The notes beneath the pieces are model-generated. The model was not told the origin of the DNA. It searched no databases and saw nothing but the letters and a program-made list of their open reading frames with translations. Source: Candidatus Aminicenantota bacterium (GTDB taxonomy: Bacteria; Acidobacteriota; Aminicenantia; Aminicenantales; Aminicenantaceae). From it: a stretch of DNA of 52,310 nt. Where the stretch lies: NCBI GenBank assembly GCA_016927475.1, contig JAFGMO010000096.1, positions 1 to 52,310 of the forward strand. The letters run 5' to 3'. Positions 37,335 to 45,805 of the stretch are shown here, piece by piece. Made by a program: the position numbers and the translations under genes. Position 1 is the stretch's first letter, and the number at the start of each line of letters is the position of its first letter.

Positions 37335-37587
37335 CCTGGGCTATTCACGAGCCAAGCTTGCCCCAGATGTGAGGCGTCGGCGTATGAAGCTGTGCTCCGC
37401 ACCGCGAGTACGCTGCAACGAAGCAGATGGGGTAAGATCGGCTCGCCCAACGGGTAAAAGCGGCCGAATTTTTATTTGAAGCATTTTCAAAAAAAGATCG
37501 AATTTTTTTTTTGCCAGAGAATAACATTTCAAAACAAATATCATTTTAGTAACTATTATTGGAGGCCGCTTTTATGAATAACTCAGG
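37335..37587 (+). repeat. Palindromic element copy B (253 bp)
   Basis: Ends are CCTGGGCTATTCAC (37335-37348) and TATGAATAACTCAGG (37573-37587). Stems: CGAGCC/GGCTCG (37348, 37440), CTTGCCCCA/TGGGGTAAG (37357, 37428), GCGTA/TACGC (37380, 37409), tip GTGC/GCAC (37392-37402), and an 11-bp perfect stem TAAAAGCGGCC/GGCCGCTTTTA (37455, 37564). The sequences between stems, such as TGAAGCTGTGCTCCGCACC and GCAACGAAGCAGATG, are nearly identical to copies A and C, whereas stem arms differ and remain paired. The 98 bases inside the last stem are AT-rich and not shared. Confidence 0.8.
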
Positions 37588-37588
37588 C

Positions 37589-37617
37589 TTGACAGGGTAC
37601 ACCCCAGCATGTATCCT
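37589..37617 (+). promoter_or_regulatory. Promoter of the ior operon
   Basis: TTGACA at 37589-37594, a 17-base spacer and TATCCT at 37612-37617, directly after the end of repeat copy B. The predicted transcript starts near 37624, 60 bases before iorA, so the repeats lie upstream of, not within, the leader RNA. Confidence 0.6.
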
Positions 37618-37683
37618 TTAGCCTTAACAAAAACCTTTCACACCAATGATTCATCTTTTTTATTTTATCTAAAGGAATTATCA

Positions 37684-39282
37684 ATGAGCCAACATATCTT
37701 ATTGGGCGATGAAGCAGTCGCTCTGGGGGCGGTGCACGCCGGCTTAACGGGTGCCTATTCTTATCCAGGCACGCCCGCTTCCGAAATTATGGAGTTTCTT
37801 ATCCGGTTCAGGGAAAAGAAAGGCGGTTTCAACGCCTTCTGGTGTGTTAATGAGAAGGTGGCTTTCGAGGAAGCCCTGGGTGTTTCTTTTGCCGGAAGAC
37901 GGGCCATGGTTTCCATGAAGCACGTCGGCCTGAACGTTGCCGCCGATCCTTTTATGAATGCGGCCATGACCGGCGCCAATGGCGGGTTGGTCGTTGTTTC
38001 GGCGGATGATCCCGGAATGCACAGCTCCCAGAATGAACAGGACAGCCGGTATTATGCACAGTTCGCCCAAATTTTTTGTTATGAACCTTCCAACCACCAG
38101 GAAGCCTATCAGATGGCCCGGGAAAGTTTCGATATTTCCGAAGAAGTAGGCCTTCCGGTTATGATCAGGATGGTCACGCGTCTTTCTCACAGCCGGTCCG
38201 GCGTTACATCCGCATCCGCCAGGGAACAGAATCCCCTCAAGCGGGGTGAATGGACGGATTGGACACTTCTTCCGGTTAATGCGCGGAAGCGGTTAAAAAT
38301 CCTCAATGATATGCAGCCGAAAATGGTCGCGCTTTCAGAAAAATCCCGTTTTAATGCCCTTCGGTTTAACGGTACAAAAAGCCGGATGGGTATCATTGCT
38401 TCGGGATTGGGTTACAACTATGTCCTGGAAAATTTTACAAACCCGGACGAAGTCCCTCCGCTGTTGAAAATTTCTTCGTATCCCCTTCCCATAGCTCTGG
38501 TCGGTAAATTGTTGGATGAAGTGGATGAAATCCTGGTTGTGGAAGAGGGATATCCTTTCATCGAAAAAAACCTGGGCGGTCTTTTCGGGATGAAAGACAA
38601 AAATATCCGTGGAAAATTGAGTGGACATCTCCCGCTGACAGGAGAACTCTCCGCGGATTCCGTCCGTCAGGCTTTAGGACTTACTCCCAGGCCCCATGCC
38701 GTGTTGAAAGATTTTAAACCGGCCGCCCGGCCTCCCCAGCTCTGCCTGGGTTGTCCTCATGCAGATACATTCAAAGCCCTGAACCAGGTGCTGGAGGATT
38801 ATCCCGGGTCGGTCGTCTTCAGCGACATCGGGTGTTATACTCTCGGTGCCCTGCCCCCTTACAGCGCCATAGATACTTGTGTTTGTATGGGCGCCAGTGT
38901 GAGCATGGCCAAAGGCGGCTCGGATTCAGGCATTTATCCCGCTGTGGCCACGATTGGGGATTCCACTTTCGCTCATTCCGGTATGACGCCTTTACTGGAC
39001 GCGGCGGCTGCCGACACCAACATGACCGTGATCATCGCCGATAATGCGGCAGTAGCCATGACCGGAGGACAGCCGACATTCGCTACCGGTGATAAGCTTT
39101 TTGAGATCGTTAAAGGGCTGGGAGTTCCGGAAGAACATATCCGGGTTATCATCCCTCTTCCCAAAAATGCGGAAGAAAACAAAAAAATCATGAAGGAAGA
39201 AATATCCCACAAGGGTCTTTCCGTGATCATCGCTTCCCGGGAGTGCATTCAGGAGACTCGAAAGAGGAAAAGGAGCAAATAG
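37684..39282 (+). CDS. iorA: Indolepyruvate:ferredoxin oxidoreductase alpha subunit, lacking the ferredoxin domain
   Basis: Oxidatively decarboxylates aryl-2-oxoacids to acyl-CoA with TPP. YPGTPASEI (27-35) and CVNEKVAFEEA open the pyrimidine-binding domain; LCLGCPHADTF (Cys354/Cys357) and SDIGCYTLGA follow; TPP binding is GDSTF (425-429) through Asn447/Asn454. The ATG at 37684 is chosen because AAAGGAA lies upstream. The protein stops at 532 residues, just after SVIIASREC. Classical IorA continues with a two-[4Fe-4S] ferredoxin domain that is missing here. iorB starts 3 bases after the stop, so this is a clean end, not an obvious frameshift. Electron exit must use another route. Confidence 0.93.
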   Translation: MSQHILLGDEAVALGAVHAGLTGAYSYPGTPASEIMEFLIRFREKKGGFNAFWCVNEKVAFEEALGVSFAGRRAMVSMKHVGLNVAADPFMNAAMTGANGGLVVVSADDPGMHSSQNEQDSRYYAQFAQIFCYEPSNHQEAYQMARESFDISEEVGLPVMIRMVTRLSHSRSGVTSASAREQNPLKRGEWTDWTLLPVNARKRLKILNDMQPKMVALSEKSRFNALRFNGTKSRMGIIASGLGYNYVLENFTNPDEVPPLLKISSYPLPIALVGKLLDEVDEILVVEEGYPFIEKNLGGLFGMKDKNIRGKLSGHLPLTGELSADSVRQALGLTPRPHAVLKDFKPAARPPQLCLGCPHADTFKALNQVLEDYPGSVVFSDIGCYTLGALPPYSAIDTCVCMGASVSMAKGGSDSGIYPAVATIGDSTFAHSGMTPLLDAAAADTNMTVIIADNAAVAMTGGQPTFATGDKLFEIVKGLGVPEEHIRVIIPLPKNAEENKKIMKEEISHKGLSVIIASRECIQETRKRKRSK

Positions 39283-39284
39283 GG

Positions 39285-39857
39285 ATGAAACAAGACATTA
39301 TTTTAGCCGGTGTCGGGGGGCAGGGGATTTTGTCGATTGCTTTTGTCATCGATAATGCCGCTCTTAAAGAAGGTTATTCCTTTAAACAGGCGGAAGTTCA
39401 CGGTATGGCCCAGCGTGGAGGAGCGGTTCAATCCCACCTTCGCATTTCCGATAATAAAATATTCAGTGATCTCATTCCGAAAGGGGAGACCGACCTGATC
39501 CTGAGCGTCGAACCAATGGAGGCTCTCCGTTACTTCGATTTTCTTCATCCCGAAGGAACCATCGTCACCAGCAGTAATCCTTACGTCAATATTCCGGAGT
39601 ACCCCGATCTGCAGGATATTCTGGAACGTGTAAAAAATGAGCTTCATGTCGTCCTCGTGGATTCGGATGCCTTAGCCAAGGAAGCCGGATCTTCCAAAGC
39701 ACAGAACATGGTCATGCTGGGAGCCGCCTCCCGGTTTCTTAAACTTAAAGAGACCAGCCTGCTTGAATTTATAAAAGCTCTTTTCCAGCCTAAAGGCGAT
39801 AACATGGTCGCGACCAATGTCAGAGCCTTTGAGCTGGGGCGGGATGCCGCCGTATAA
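39285..39857 (+). CDS. iorB: Indolepyruvate oxidoreductase beta subunit
   Basis: Gamma-type (POR_gamma) subunit of the 2-oxoacid oxidoreductases: ILAGVGGQGILSIAFVI near the N-terminus, AEVHGMAQRGGAVQSHLRI and NMVMLGAA are family hallmarks. 190 residues is normal for IorB. The ATG at 39285 follows iorA by 2 bases, with AGGAGCAAATAGGG upstream. It binds CoA-proximal parts of the complex with IorA. The fused acyl-CoA synthetase follows 65 bases later. Confidence 0.95.
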   Translation: MKQDIILAGVGGQGILSIAFVIDNAALKEGYSFKQAEVHGMAQRGGAVQSHLRISDNKIFSDLIPKGETDLILSVEPMEALRYFDFLHPEGTIVTSSNPYVNIPEYPDLQDILERVKNELHVVLVDSDALAKEAGSSKAQNMVMLGAASRFLKLKETSLLEFIKALFQPKGDNMVATNVRAFELGRDAAV

Positions 39858-39922
39858 CCTGCGGGCGGCAGGATGTGAGACCACTCTCCTTCAAAATCAG
39901 TGATGACAAGGGGGAATGGGCC

Positions 39923-42268
39923 ATGAATATCGACTATAAAAAGATTGACGGGATTTTTCAAAGCGCGCAAAAAAACGGACGCTCTTTTCTACTGGAGCAT
40001 GAAGTTTACGAGGTTCTTCAAGAGGCCGGCATTCGGATTCCTCCCTTTGTTTTTATTGCCCGTGAGCAAAAACCGCTGCCGAAAGACCTGAAAAATCTTC
40101 CTCCATCCCTTGTTATAAAGGTTGTCTCTCCCGATATCATCCATAAAACGGATGTCGGGGGCGTTCGTTTCGTCGAAAACGATTTGGATGTTATCGTTCA
40201 GACATGCCGAAGCATGTCCGAAAAAATTCCGGCGCGTTACGTGGAATGGGCCGCGCAATTCCAAAAACATACAGAAAAAGACGAACATATGGATCAAGCG
40301 GCCGTCAGGGAAAGGATCGAAGGATTTTTGATATGCGGGGCCGTGGATTTTGTCAAGGTTGGTTTCGGAGAAGAGATCTTGATGGGACTCCGGGATACCC
40401 GCGCTTTCGGCCCCGTCGGAACGATGGGTGTGGGGGGAGTCGATGTTGAGTTTTTAAACGCCAGGCTCAAACCGAACAAAGCCCTGGCCGTAGGTTCCGT
40501 TCACCTCCTGGATAAAGACCACCTGGCCGGGATGCTGGAGCCCTTGGCTGTGGTGGAAAAATTAACCCGGAGCTCCAGAGGGAGGGAACCTATCCTCAGC
40601 AGGGAAGAACTTTTCGAGACATTTTTTCGCTTTTTGAGTTTGGGAAGAAGGTATTCTTCCCTGGAAGAGAAATCTGAATTTGTCATTGAGGAAGCTGAGG
40701 TAAATCCTTTCGTTATCAGCCGGGGAAAGCTTGTTCCCCTGGACGGCATGTGCCGTTTTTCACAAAAGCCCAGGCCCGTCAAGCAGCGGCCCTATGAAAA
40801 TCTCGAGTTTCTTCTCAAGCCGAAGAGCATCGCCGTTATCGGTGTTTCGGAAAAAATGAACCTCGGGCACATCATCCTGAACAACATTCTGAAAAGCGGT
40901 TTTGAGCGGGAGAAAGTTTATGTCGTCAAACCGGGTATGGATGAAATCGAGGGCTGCCGATGTTTTGCGGCGGCGGCGGACCTTCCCGAGACAGTGGACC
41001 TTTTTGTCCTGACTTTGACCGCCGATCAGAGCTATGGGATTTTGAAAGAACTGGTCGATCATGAAAAAGCGAGATCGGTAATCCTTATCGCCGGCGGCGT
41101 CGGCGAAAAAGAGGGGACACAGGCTTTGGAGGAGAATATCAAGAAGCTTCTTGAACGGGGACGGCATGAAGGCAAGCTCACTCCCGTGGTTAACGGCGGA
41201 AACTGCCTGGGAATCACTTCGAAGCCGGGCAGGTATGATACCACCTTTATACCGGAGTACAAACTGTTCGAACCTTCGCGGCGGACGGCCCAGTGTCCGG
41301 GATTGGTTTATATCAGTCAGAGCGGGGCTTTCATGATTTCCCGCATGAGCCATTTGCCTTCGATAGATCCTCTTTATGCCGTATCGATAGGGAATCAAAT
41401 TGACCTGACTTTGTCGGACTATCTTCAGTATCTTAAGGATGAAGATGAAGTGGAGGTTTTTGCCGTTTATATTGAGGGATTCCAGCCCGGAGACGGACTG
41501 GCTTTTGCCCGTACCGTTGAAGAGATCACCCGGCAGAAAGGCAAGACCGTCATTGTTTACAAATCGGGAAGAAGCCCGGCGGGCAGGGCGGCCACCTCGG
41601 GCCATACGGCTTCGGTCGCCGGAGATTATACCGTTTGTGAGGCCGTTCTTAAGGCAGCCGGGGCCGTGATGACGGAAAACATCCTTGAATTCGAGAATTG
41701 TATCAGAGGTTTTACCGCCCTTTCCCACAAAACGCCAAAGGGAAATAGGGTCGGGCTTATCAGCAATGCGGGCTTTGAGTGTGTTATTCTGGCCGACGGC
41801 CTGGGGGATGAGGGCGGTCTCGTTCCGGCCGGATTTTCCCCCGCTACATCACAAAAAATCATAAAAATCCTGGAGCCCAAGGGTATTACCCGGCTTCAGG
41901 ATGTTCGTAATCCGCTGGACGTCACGCCCGTCGCCGATGACGCGGCTTTTACCGAGTGTGCTGAGGCGATCCTCGAGGATGAAGGTGTTGATTGTGCCGT
42001 TATATCGCCCGTGCCCATGACCCCGGCCATGCAGTCTGTAGCTGCCGGAAAGTTTCACCGTGAAGATTTTATGAAAGAGGGAAGCCTTGCTCACCGCCTG
42101 GAGGATCTTTTCCGCCGTTCGAAAAAACCCTTCGTCGTCAACATCGACTCCGGCGCGGTCTATAATCCTCTGGTCCGTTTTTTGGAAGAAAAAGGCGTGC
42201 CCTGCTTCCGGCGGAGTGATGATGCCGTTTTTTTCCTGCGAAAATTCATCTGCCGCTTCTCTGAATAA
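39923..42268 (+). CDS. ADP-forming acyl-CoA (acetyl-CoA) synthetase, fused beta-alpha
   Basis: Converts acyl-CoA + ADP + Pi to acid + ATP + CoA. N-terminal ~240 residues are an ATP-grasp beta domain (PSLVIKVVSPDIIHKTDVGG, MGVGGVDVEFLNARL, EEAEVNPFVI). A CoA-binding domain follows (SIAVIGVSEKMNLGHIILNN), then the ligase domain with the phosphohistidine at about residue 561 in SGHTASVAGD. The order beta then alpha differs from the better-known alpha-beta fusions. The ATG at 39923 is preferred (purine-rich GGGGGAA upstream); a 16-codon extension is possible. Directly after iorAB, it likely takes indoleacetyl-, phenylacetyl- or acetyl-CoA and is the ATP-yielding step. Confidence 0.92.
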   Translation: MNIDYKKIDGIFQSAQKNGRSFLLEHEVYEVLQEAGIRIPPFVFIAREQKPLPKDLKNLPPSLVIKVVSPDIIHKTDVGGVRFVENDLDVIVQTCRSMSEKIPARYVEWAAQFQKHTEKDEHMDQAAVRERIEGFLICGAVDFVKVGFGEEILMGLRDTRAFGPVGTMGVGGVDVEFLNARLKPNKALAVGSVHLLDKDHLAGMLEPLAVVEKLTRSSRGREPILSREELFETFFRFLSLGRRYSSLEEKSEFVIEEAEVNPFVISRGKLVPLDGMCRFSQKPRPVKQRPYENLEFLLKPKSIAVIGVSEKMNLGHIILNNILKSGFEREKVYVVKPGMDEIEGCRCFAAAADLPETVDLFVLTLTADQSYGILKELVDHEKARSVILIAGGVGEKEGTQALEENIKKLLERGRHEGKLTPVVNGGNCLGITSKPGRYDTTFIPEYKLFEPSRRTAQCPGLVYISQSGAFMISRMSHLPSIDPLYAVSIGNQIDLTLSDYLQYLKDEDEVEVFAVYIEGFQPGDGLAFARTVEEITRQKGKTVIVYKSGRSPAGRAATSGHTASVAGDYTVCEAVLKAAGAVMTENILEFENCIRGFTALSHKTPKGNRVGLISNAGFECVILADGLGDEGGLVPAGFSPATSQKIIKILEPKGITRLQDVRNPLDVTPVADDAAFTECAEAILEDEGVDCAVISPVPMTPAMQSVAAGKFHREDFMKEGSLAHRLEDLFRRSKKPFVVNIDSGAVYNPLVRFLEEKGVPCFRRSDDAVFFLRKFICRFSE

Positions 42269-42303
42269 GAAAGATGCTCTTGTATTATTCGCGAGACGAT
42301 AGG

Positions 42304-43101
42304 CTAATCCATCTTTATGAGCTTCCCGCTTCCGCTGATATTGCAGTTTATGCTGCCGGGATTTCCTTTGTAGAAAATACTTCCGCTACCGATGATATCG
42401 GCATCGAGGATATCTCGCACAAAGATGCGGCAGTCCCCTGAACCCAATATAGCTATGTCATAGTTGAGCGTATCAAAATCGAGAGCCTCAAGGTTTCCGC
42501 TTCCGTTTGTCCTCAACGAATGAGAGGTGCCGTTTCCGGAAAGATGGATACCTCCGCTTCCGTTGATCGTGCTGTCCATAGATTCAGTATGCGCCGTTAA
42601 GAAAATCCCGCCTGATCCGTTGATGCTGTTCAGAATGGAATCGGTTGTGACATCCGCTATATTGATACTTCCCGAACCCCCGATGACCAGCTTGAGGCTG
42701 GGACAGGAAAAGGCAACTTCGCCCTTTATATCGGCGGAAGTCGAGATGGTGAATCCCAGAACTTCTTCCATGACGGCGAAAACTTTGATTCCGATATATG
42801 ATTTGAATCCATCGCAGGTATCGATGACCAGGGTCCCGTCGTGACGGACATTTGTTGTGATGATCGGCAAAATATTGTCTTCCGCCTGGATACGCAGCTC
42901 CTGGGGGCCACCCTTGATGAAGGTCAGTGTGCAGGATGTTTTGAGTTCGATGCTGTGAAAATAGGGAACGGTCCGGGTTTCCTCGATGATATTTCCTGAG
43001 CCGCAAATGCTGCTGAAGGGGCGGCAGGAGCAAAGCAGCAAGAACAGGGTCAAACCGGCGAAGGACAAAACCCTGAAATTTTTTGGCAACCGTGATTTCA
43101 T
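42304..43101 (-). CDS. GIN-domain (DUF2807) lipoprotein
   Basis: A lipoprotein signal LTLFLLLCSC precedes a head GIN-type beta domain (SGNIIEETRTVPYFHSIEL..., repeated INGSGGI, TNGSGN, GSGSI turns). The repeating G-S-G motifs at each strand turn form a right-handed beta solenoid. The ATG at 43101 is chosen because GGAGAAAA precedes it. Function is unknown in general; such proteins are thought to act at the cell surface. It is divergent from the DUF6599 gene and converges on the acyl-CoA synthetase. Confidence 0.85.
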   Translation of the reverse strand: MKSRLPKNFRVLSFAGLTLFLLLCSCRPFSSICGSGNIIEETRTVPYFHSIELKTSCTLTFIKGGPQELRIQAEDNILPIITTNVRHDGTLVIDTCDGFKSYIGIKVFAVMEEVLGFTISTSADIKGEVAFSCPSLKLVIGGSGSINIADVTTDSILNSINGSGGIFLTAHTESMDSTINGSGGIHLSGNGTSHSLRTNGSGNLEALDFDTLNYDIAILGSGDCRIFVRDILDADIIGSGSIFYKGNPGSINCNISGSGKLIKMD

Positions 43102-43269
43102 TTTTTCTCCTTTCCCTGGAGTTTTTATCTCCAAGATGTTTTCCGGCAAACCTCCGTGTGAAACATGCATGGTCTTTATTCAAGGCTTTCGTCAATGAAA
43201 CACCCCGAAACGGGAAAAATGTCACCGGATTCTTTCTTTGAAACACGGTAATCTGTTAAAATAAAATCC

Positions 43270-44205
43270 ATGACGGGTATATGGGGAATGCTCATTCTTT
43301 TGATGTTAAACGGAGGACAGGTTTCCATGCATAACAAAGCGGACGAAACCGCTGCTTATTTGGAAAAGCTCGTGCCGCGGCAGGCCGGGAAATGGAAAGC
43401 GGAAATCCCGGGCGATGTATACGGGCCCGAGACCATCTTTGACTACATCGACGGCGCGGGAGAGGTCTACCGCTCTTACAATTTTAAAAGGCTTCTGGCT
43501 GTACGGTATGCCAAAAGCGGCGGTCCCGACATTGTGGCTGATATTTTTGACATGGGAAGTTCCGAGGATGCCTTCGGCGTTTTTACCCATGACGTCGAAG
43601 GGAGAAAAGCGGGAATCGTGAACGACTCGACTTATAAAGGGGGTTTGCTCTCTTTCTGGAAAGACAGGTTTTTTGTTTCCGTTTACGCTGAGGGGGAAAC
43701 GGAGGAAGCCGAAAAGGCCGTCCTGGAATTGGGAAAAAAAATCGCTGCTTCCATTCCTCAAACGGGAGAGCGGCCGAAGATCCTTTCCCTTCTCCCCGAT
43801 CCCTTCGAGCGGGAAAAAAGCCGTCACTATTTTCACACCCACCTCATCCTCAACTACCATTTTTATGTCGCCGAAGAGAATATTCTTGATCTCGACAATA
43901 AAACGGAATGTCTTCTTTCGGTGAGGGAAAAGAGCGGGAGTTTGTATATTTTGCTGCTGGTTCGCTACGGGGATAGGGACCGGGCTCGAAGGGCTTTCGA
44001 GCGTTTTCTGGAATCCTGTCTGCCCGATGCGGACGAACAAAATGCGGCTCGCACCGAAGACGGACTCTGGACAGCCGCCCGGAACAAAGGCCCCTATCTT
44101 ATGATCATATTCAACTCTCCGGAACAAAAGTTCGGGCTGGACGTTTTGGATCGATGGGAGAAAATGCTTCCCCGGGAAAAAAAGGATCATGAACCGGTTG
44201 TTTGA
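43270..44205 (+). CDS. DUF6599-like secreted protein
   Basis: The segment TIFDYIDGAGEVYRSYNFKRL and VADIFDMGSSEDAFGVFTHD are the family-like parts; function unknown. The start used gives a hydrophobic N-terminus (WGMLILLMLNGGQ) without an upstream ribosome site. An ATG at 43327 has GGAGGACAGG upstream and would give a 292-residue protein without signal, so cell location is unsettled. It is followed 21 bases later by the DUF362 gene, with which it probably forms an operon. Confidence 0.75.
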   Translation: MTGIWGMLILLMLNGGQVSMHNKADETAAYLEKLVPRQAGKWKAEIPGDVYGPETIFDYIDGAGEVYRSYNFKRLLAVRYAKSGGPDIVADIFDMGSSEDAFGVFTHDVEGRKAGIVNDSTYKGGLLSFWKDRFFVSVYAEGETEEAEKAVLELGKKIAASIPQTGERPKILSLLPDPFEREKSRHYFHTHLILNYHFYVAEENILDLDNKTECLLSVREKSGSLYILLLVRYGDRDRARRAFERFLESCLPDADEQNAARTEDGLWTAARNKGPYLMIIFNSPEQKFGLDVLDRWEKMLPREKKDHEPVV

Positions 44206-44226
44206 TTCCCCGAAAAGGAGAAAGGC

Positions 44227-45120
44227 ATGAATAAGAAAAATTTTACCCGGAGGGATTTTCTCAAGGCGGCGGCCGCAACTCCTTTGGCCGGTGTGTGGAA
44301 AAGCGGTTTAGGGCACGGCGGGATGCAGAATGAAGAAGAAAAAAGCCGTGTGGTTCTTATCAGAGATAAGAACGCTTTGGTCTCCTTGAAACAGCCCGAT
44401 GCCGGGGCAATACAAAAAATGCTGGATGACGCCGTGGCCACCTTATTTGGGGAAAAGAACGTTAATGACGCCTGGAAAAAAATCGTAGAGCCATCGGATA
44501 TCGTCGGGATCAAGTCCAATATCTGGCGTTTTATTCCCACCACAACCGAAGTGGAGCAGGCCATAAAAAAACGCCTCCTGGGAGCAGGTGTTATCGGGGA
44601 AAACATTTCCATCAATGACCGGAGTGTCCGCAGCGACCCTGTTTTTCAAAAGGCCACTATCCTTATCAATGCCCGGCCGATGAGAAGCCACCACTGGTCG
44701 GGGGTGGGGAGCCTTATCAAAAATTACATCACCTTCACTCCCAATTGGCCGGCCTGGCACGGAGACTCATGCGCCGATTTAGCCAAGATCTGGACGGACT
44801 TTTCTCTTAAGGAAAAAACAAAGCTGAACATTCTGGTTATGCTGACGCCCCTTTTTCATGGCATCGGGCCTCATCACTACAGCCAAAAATATGTCTGGGA
44901 ATACCGGGGTCTTATCGTCGGCAGGGACCCCGTGGCCGTGGATGCGACGGGCCTCCGTATCATCGAAGCCAAGCGCCGGGAGTTTTTCGGGGAAGACCGT
45001 CCGCTTCGGCCGCCGGCCAAGCATATTTTTCTCGCGGACACCCGGCACAAGTTGGGTAACAGCAGGCCGGAAAAAATCGAGCTGATCAAGCTGGGGTGGA
45101 AGGAAGATATTCTTATTTAG
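44227..45120 (+). CDS. Tat-exported DUF362 protein
   Basis: A twin-arginine signal NFTRRDFLKAAAATPLAG is clear. The body matches the DUF362 fold: EPSDIVGIKSNIW, ILINARPMRSHHWSGVGSLIKNYI in parts, then GRDPVAVDATGLRIIEAKR. DUF362 is often linked to iron-sulfur proteins, but no cysteine clusters are present in this 297-residue form. Tat export implies folding, possibly with a cofactor, in the cytoplasm. AAGGAG lies just before the ATG. Same-strand neighbour of DUF6599 and DUF2284 genes. Confidence 0.88.
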   Translation: MNKKNFTRRDFLKAAAATPLAGVWKSGLGHGGMQNEEEKSRVVLIRDKNALVSLKQPDAGAIQKMLDDAVATLFGEKNVNDAWKKIVEPSDIVGIKSNIWRFIPTTTEVEQAIKKRLLGAGVIGENISINDRSVRSDPVFQKATILINARPMRSHHWSGVGSLIKNYITFTPNWPAWHGDSCADLAKIWTDFSLKEKTKLNILVMLTPLFHGIGPHHYSQKYVWEYRGLIVGRDPVAVDATGLRIIEAKRREFFGEDRPLRPPAKHIFLADTRHKLGNSRPEKIELIKLGWKEDILI

Positions 45121-45195
45121 CTTAGAACAATACCTCTCCATCCTTTTTTATAAGTTTCGGGCATAGGGTGATGCATGGGCTTTCATGAATAGACG

Positions 45196-45777
45196 ATGTG
45201 TACTACAATGACCGAAGAGGAGAAAAGAGTCAGGATGGAGCGAAAAGAAAACCTGGAGAAGATTTTTTACAAATACGGATTTACCGATTTTAAGTGGATC
45301 GACCCGAAGAAGATCGTTGTCGCCCACTGGGTTCGCATGAAATGTCTTTTTGGATGCCGGGAATTCGGAAAGTCCGCCTGCTGTCCGCCGAATGTTCCTT
45401 CCGTCGAGGAGTGTGAAAAATTTTTCAAGGAATATTCGAAGGCCGTTGTTTTTCACTGCCAGAAAAAAGTATCCAAACCAAAAGACCGTTTTGCCTGGAC
45501 GCGCCAAGTCAACCGGACCCTTTTAGATGTGGAAAGGGAAGTTTTTATTTCAGGATTTGAAAAAACGTTTCTTCTTTTCCTGGACAGCTGCAATATCTGC
45601 GGAGAGTGCACCGCCGGACGCAAAGAGGATTGCCGCGAACCCGAACAGGCCAGAACAACCCCTGAAGCTCTGGCCATGGATGTCTATTCAACAGTCAGGC
45701 AGGTGGGCTATGATATTCAGGTCCTGTCGGATTATTCTCAGAAAATGAACCGTTTTGCCTTTTTGCTGATCGAGTGA
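45196..45777 (+). CDS. DUF2284 cysteine-rich metal-binding protein
   Basis: Cys50/54/62/63 in CLFGCREFGKSACCPPN and Cys132/135/138/146 in SCNICGECTAGRKEDC are the DUF2284 arrangement and could bind an iron-sulfur cluster or metal. No signal, so cytoplasmic. The start is uncertain: ATG at 45196 or 45208, neither with a clear ribosome site. Family members are common in anaerobes and corrinoid users; the role is unknown. It precedes the 3HCDH-like gene by 28 bases. Confidence 0.85.
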   Translation: MCTTMTEEEKRVRMERKENLEKIFYKYGFTDFKWIDPKKIVVAHWVRMKCLFGCREFGKSACCPPNVPSVEECEKFFKEYSKAVVFHCQKKVSKPKDRFAWTRQVNRTLLDVEREVFISGFEKTFLLFLDSCNICGECTAGRKEDCREPEQARTTPEALAMDVYSTVRQVGYDIQVLSDYSQKMNRFAFLLIE

Positions 45778-45805
45778 AAACCGGAATCGGGTGAGGGAGA
45801 TATAT

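Noticed and set aside
37128..37587. CRISPR array or integron attC sites
   Set aside because: Only two tandem units of ~190-250 bp with long internal inverted repeats; no short regular repeats and spacers, and the ends do not fit the GTTRRRY attC core.
37335..37684. Tandem riboswitch controlling iorA
   Set aside because: A good -35/-10 pair begins after the repeat end, so the main iorA transcript would not include it; the same element occurs elsewhere with unrelated genes.
39200..39300. Frameshift that removed the IorA ferredoxin domain
   Set aside because: The sequence after the stop is immediately the conserved iorB N-terminus, leaving no room for a missing domain.
40760..41728. 322-codon open frame on the minus strand
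   Set aside because: Lies wholly antisense to the well-supported acyl-CoA synthetase; composition has no coding character and no family motif is visible.
43306..44190. 294-codon minus-strand frame
   Set aside because: Shadow of the DUF6599 and its downstream region; the plus-strand gene has family-like motifs and operon context.
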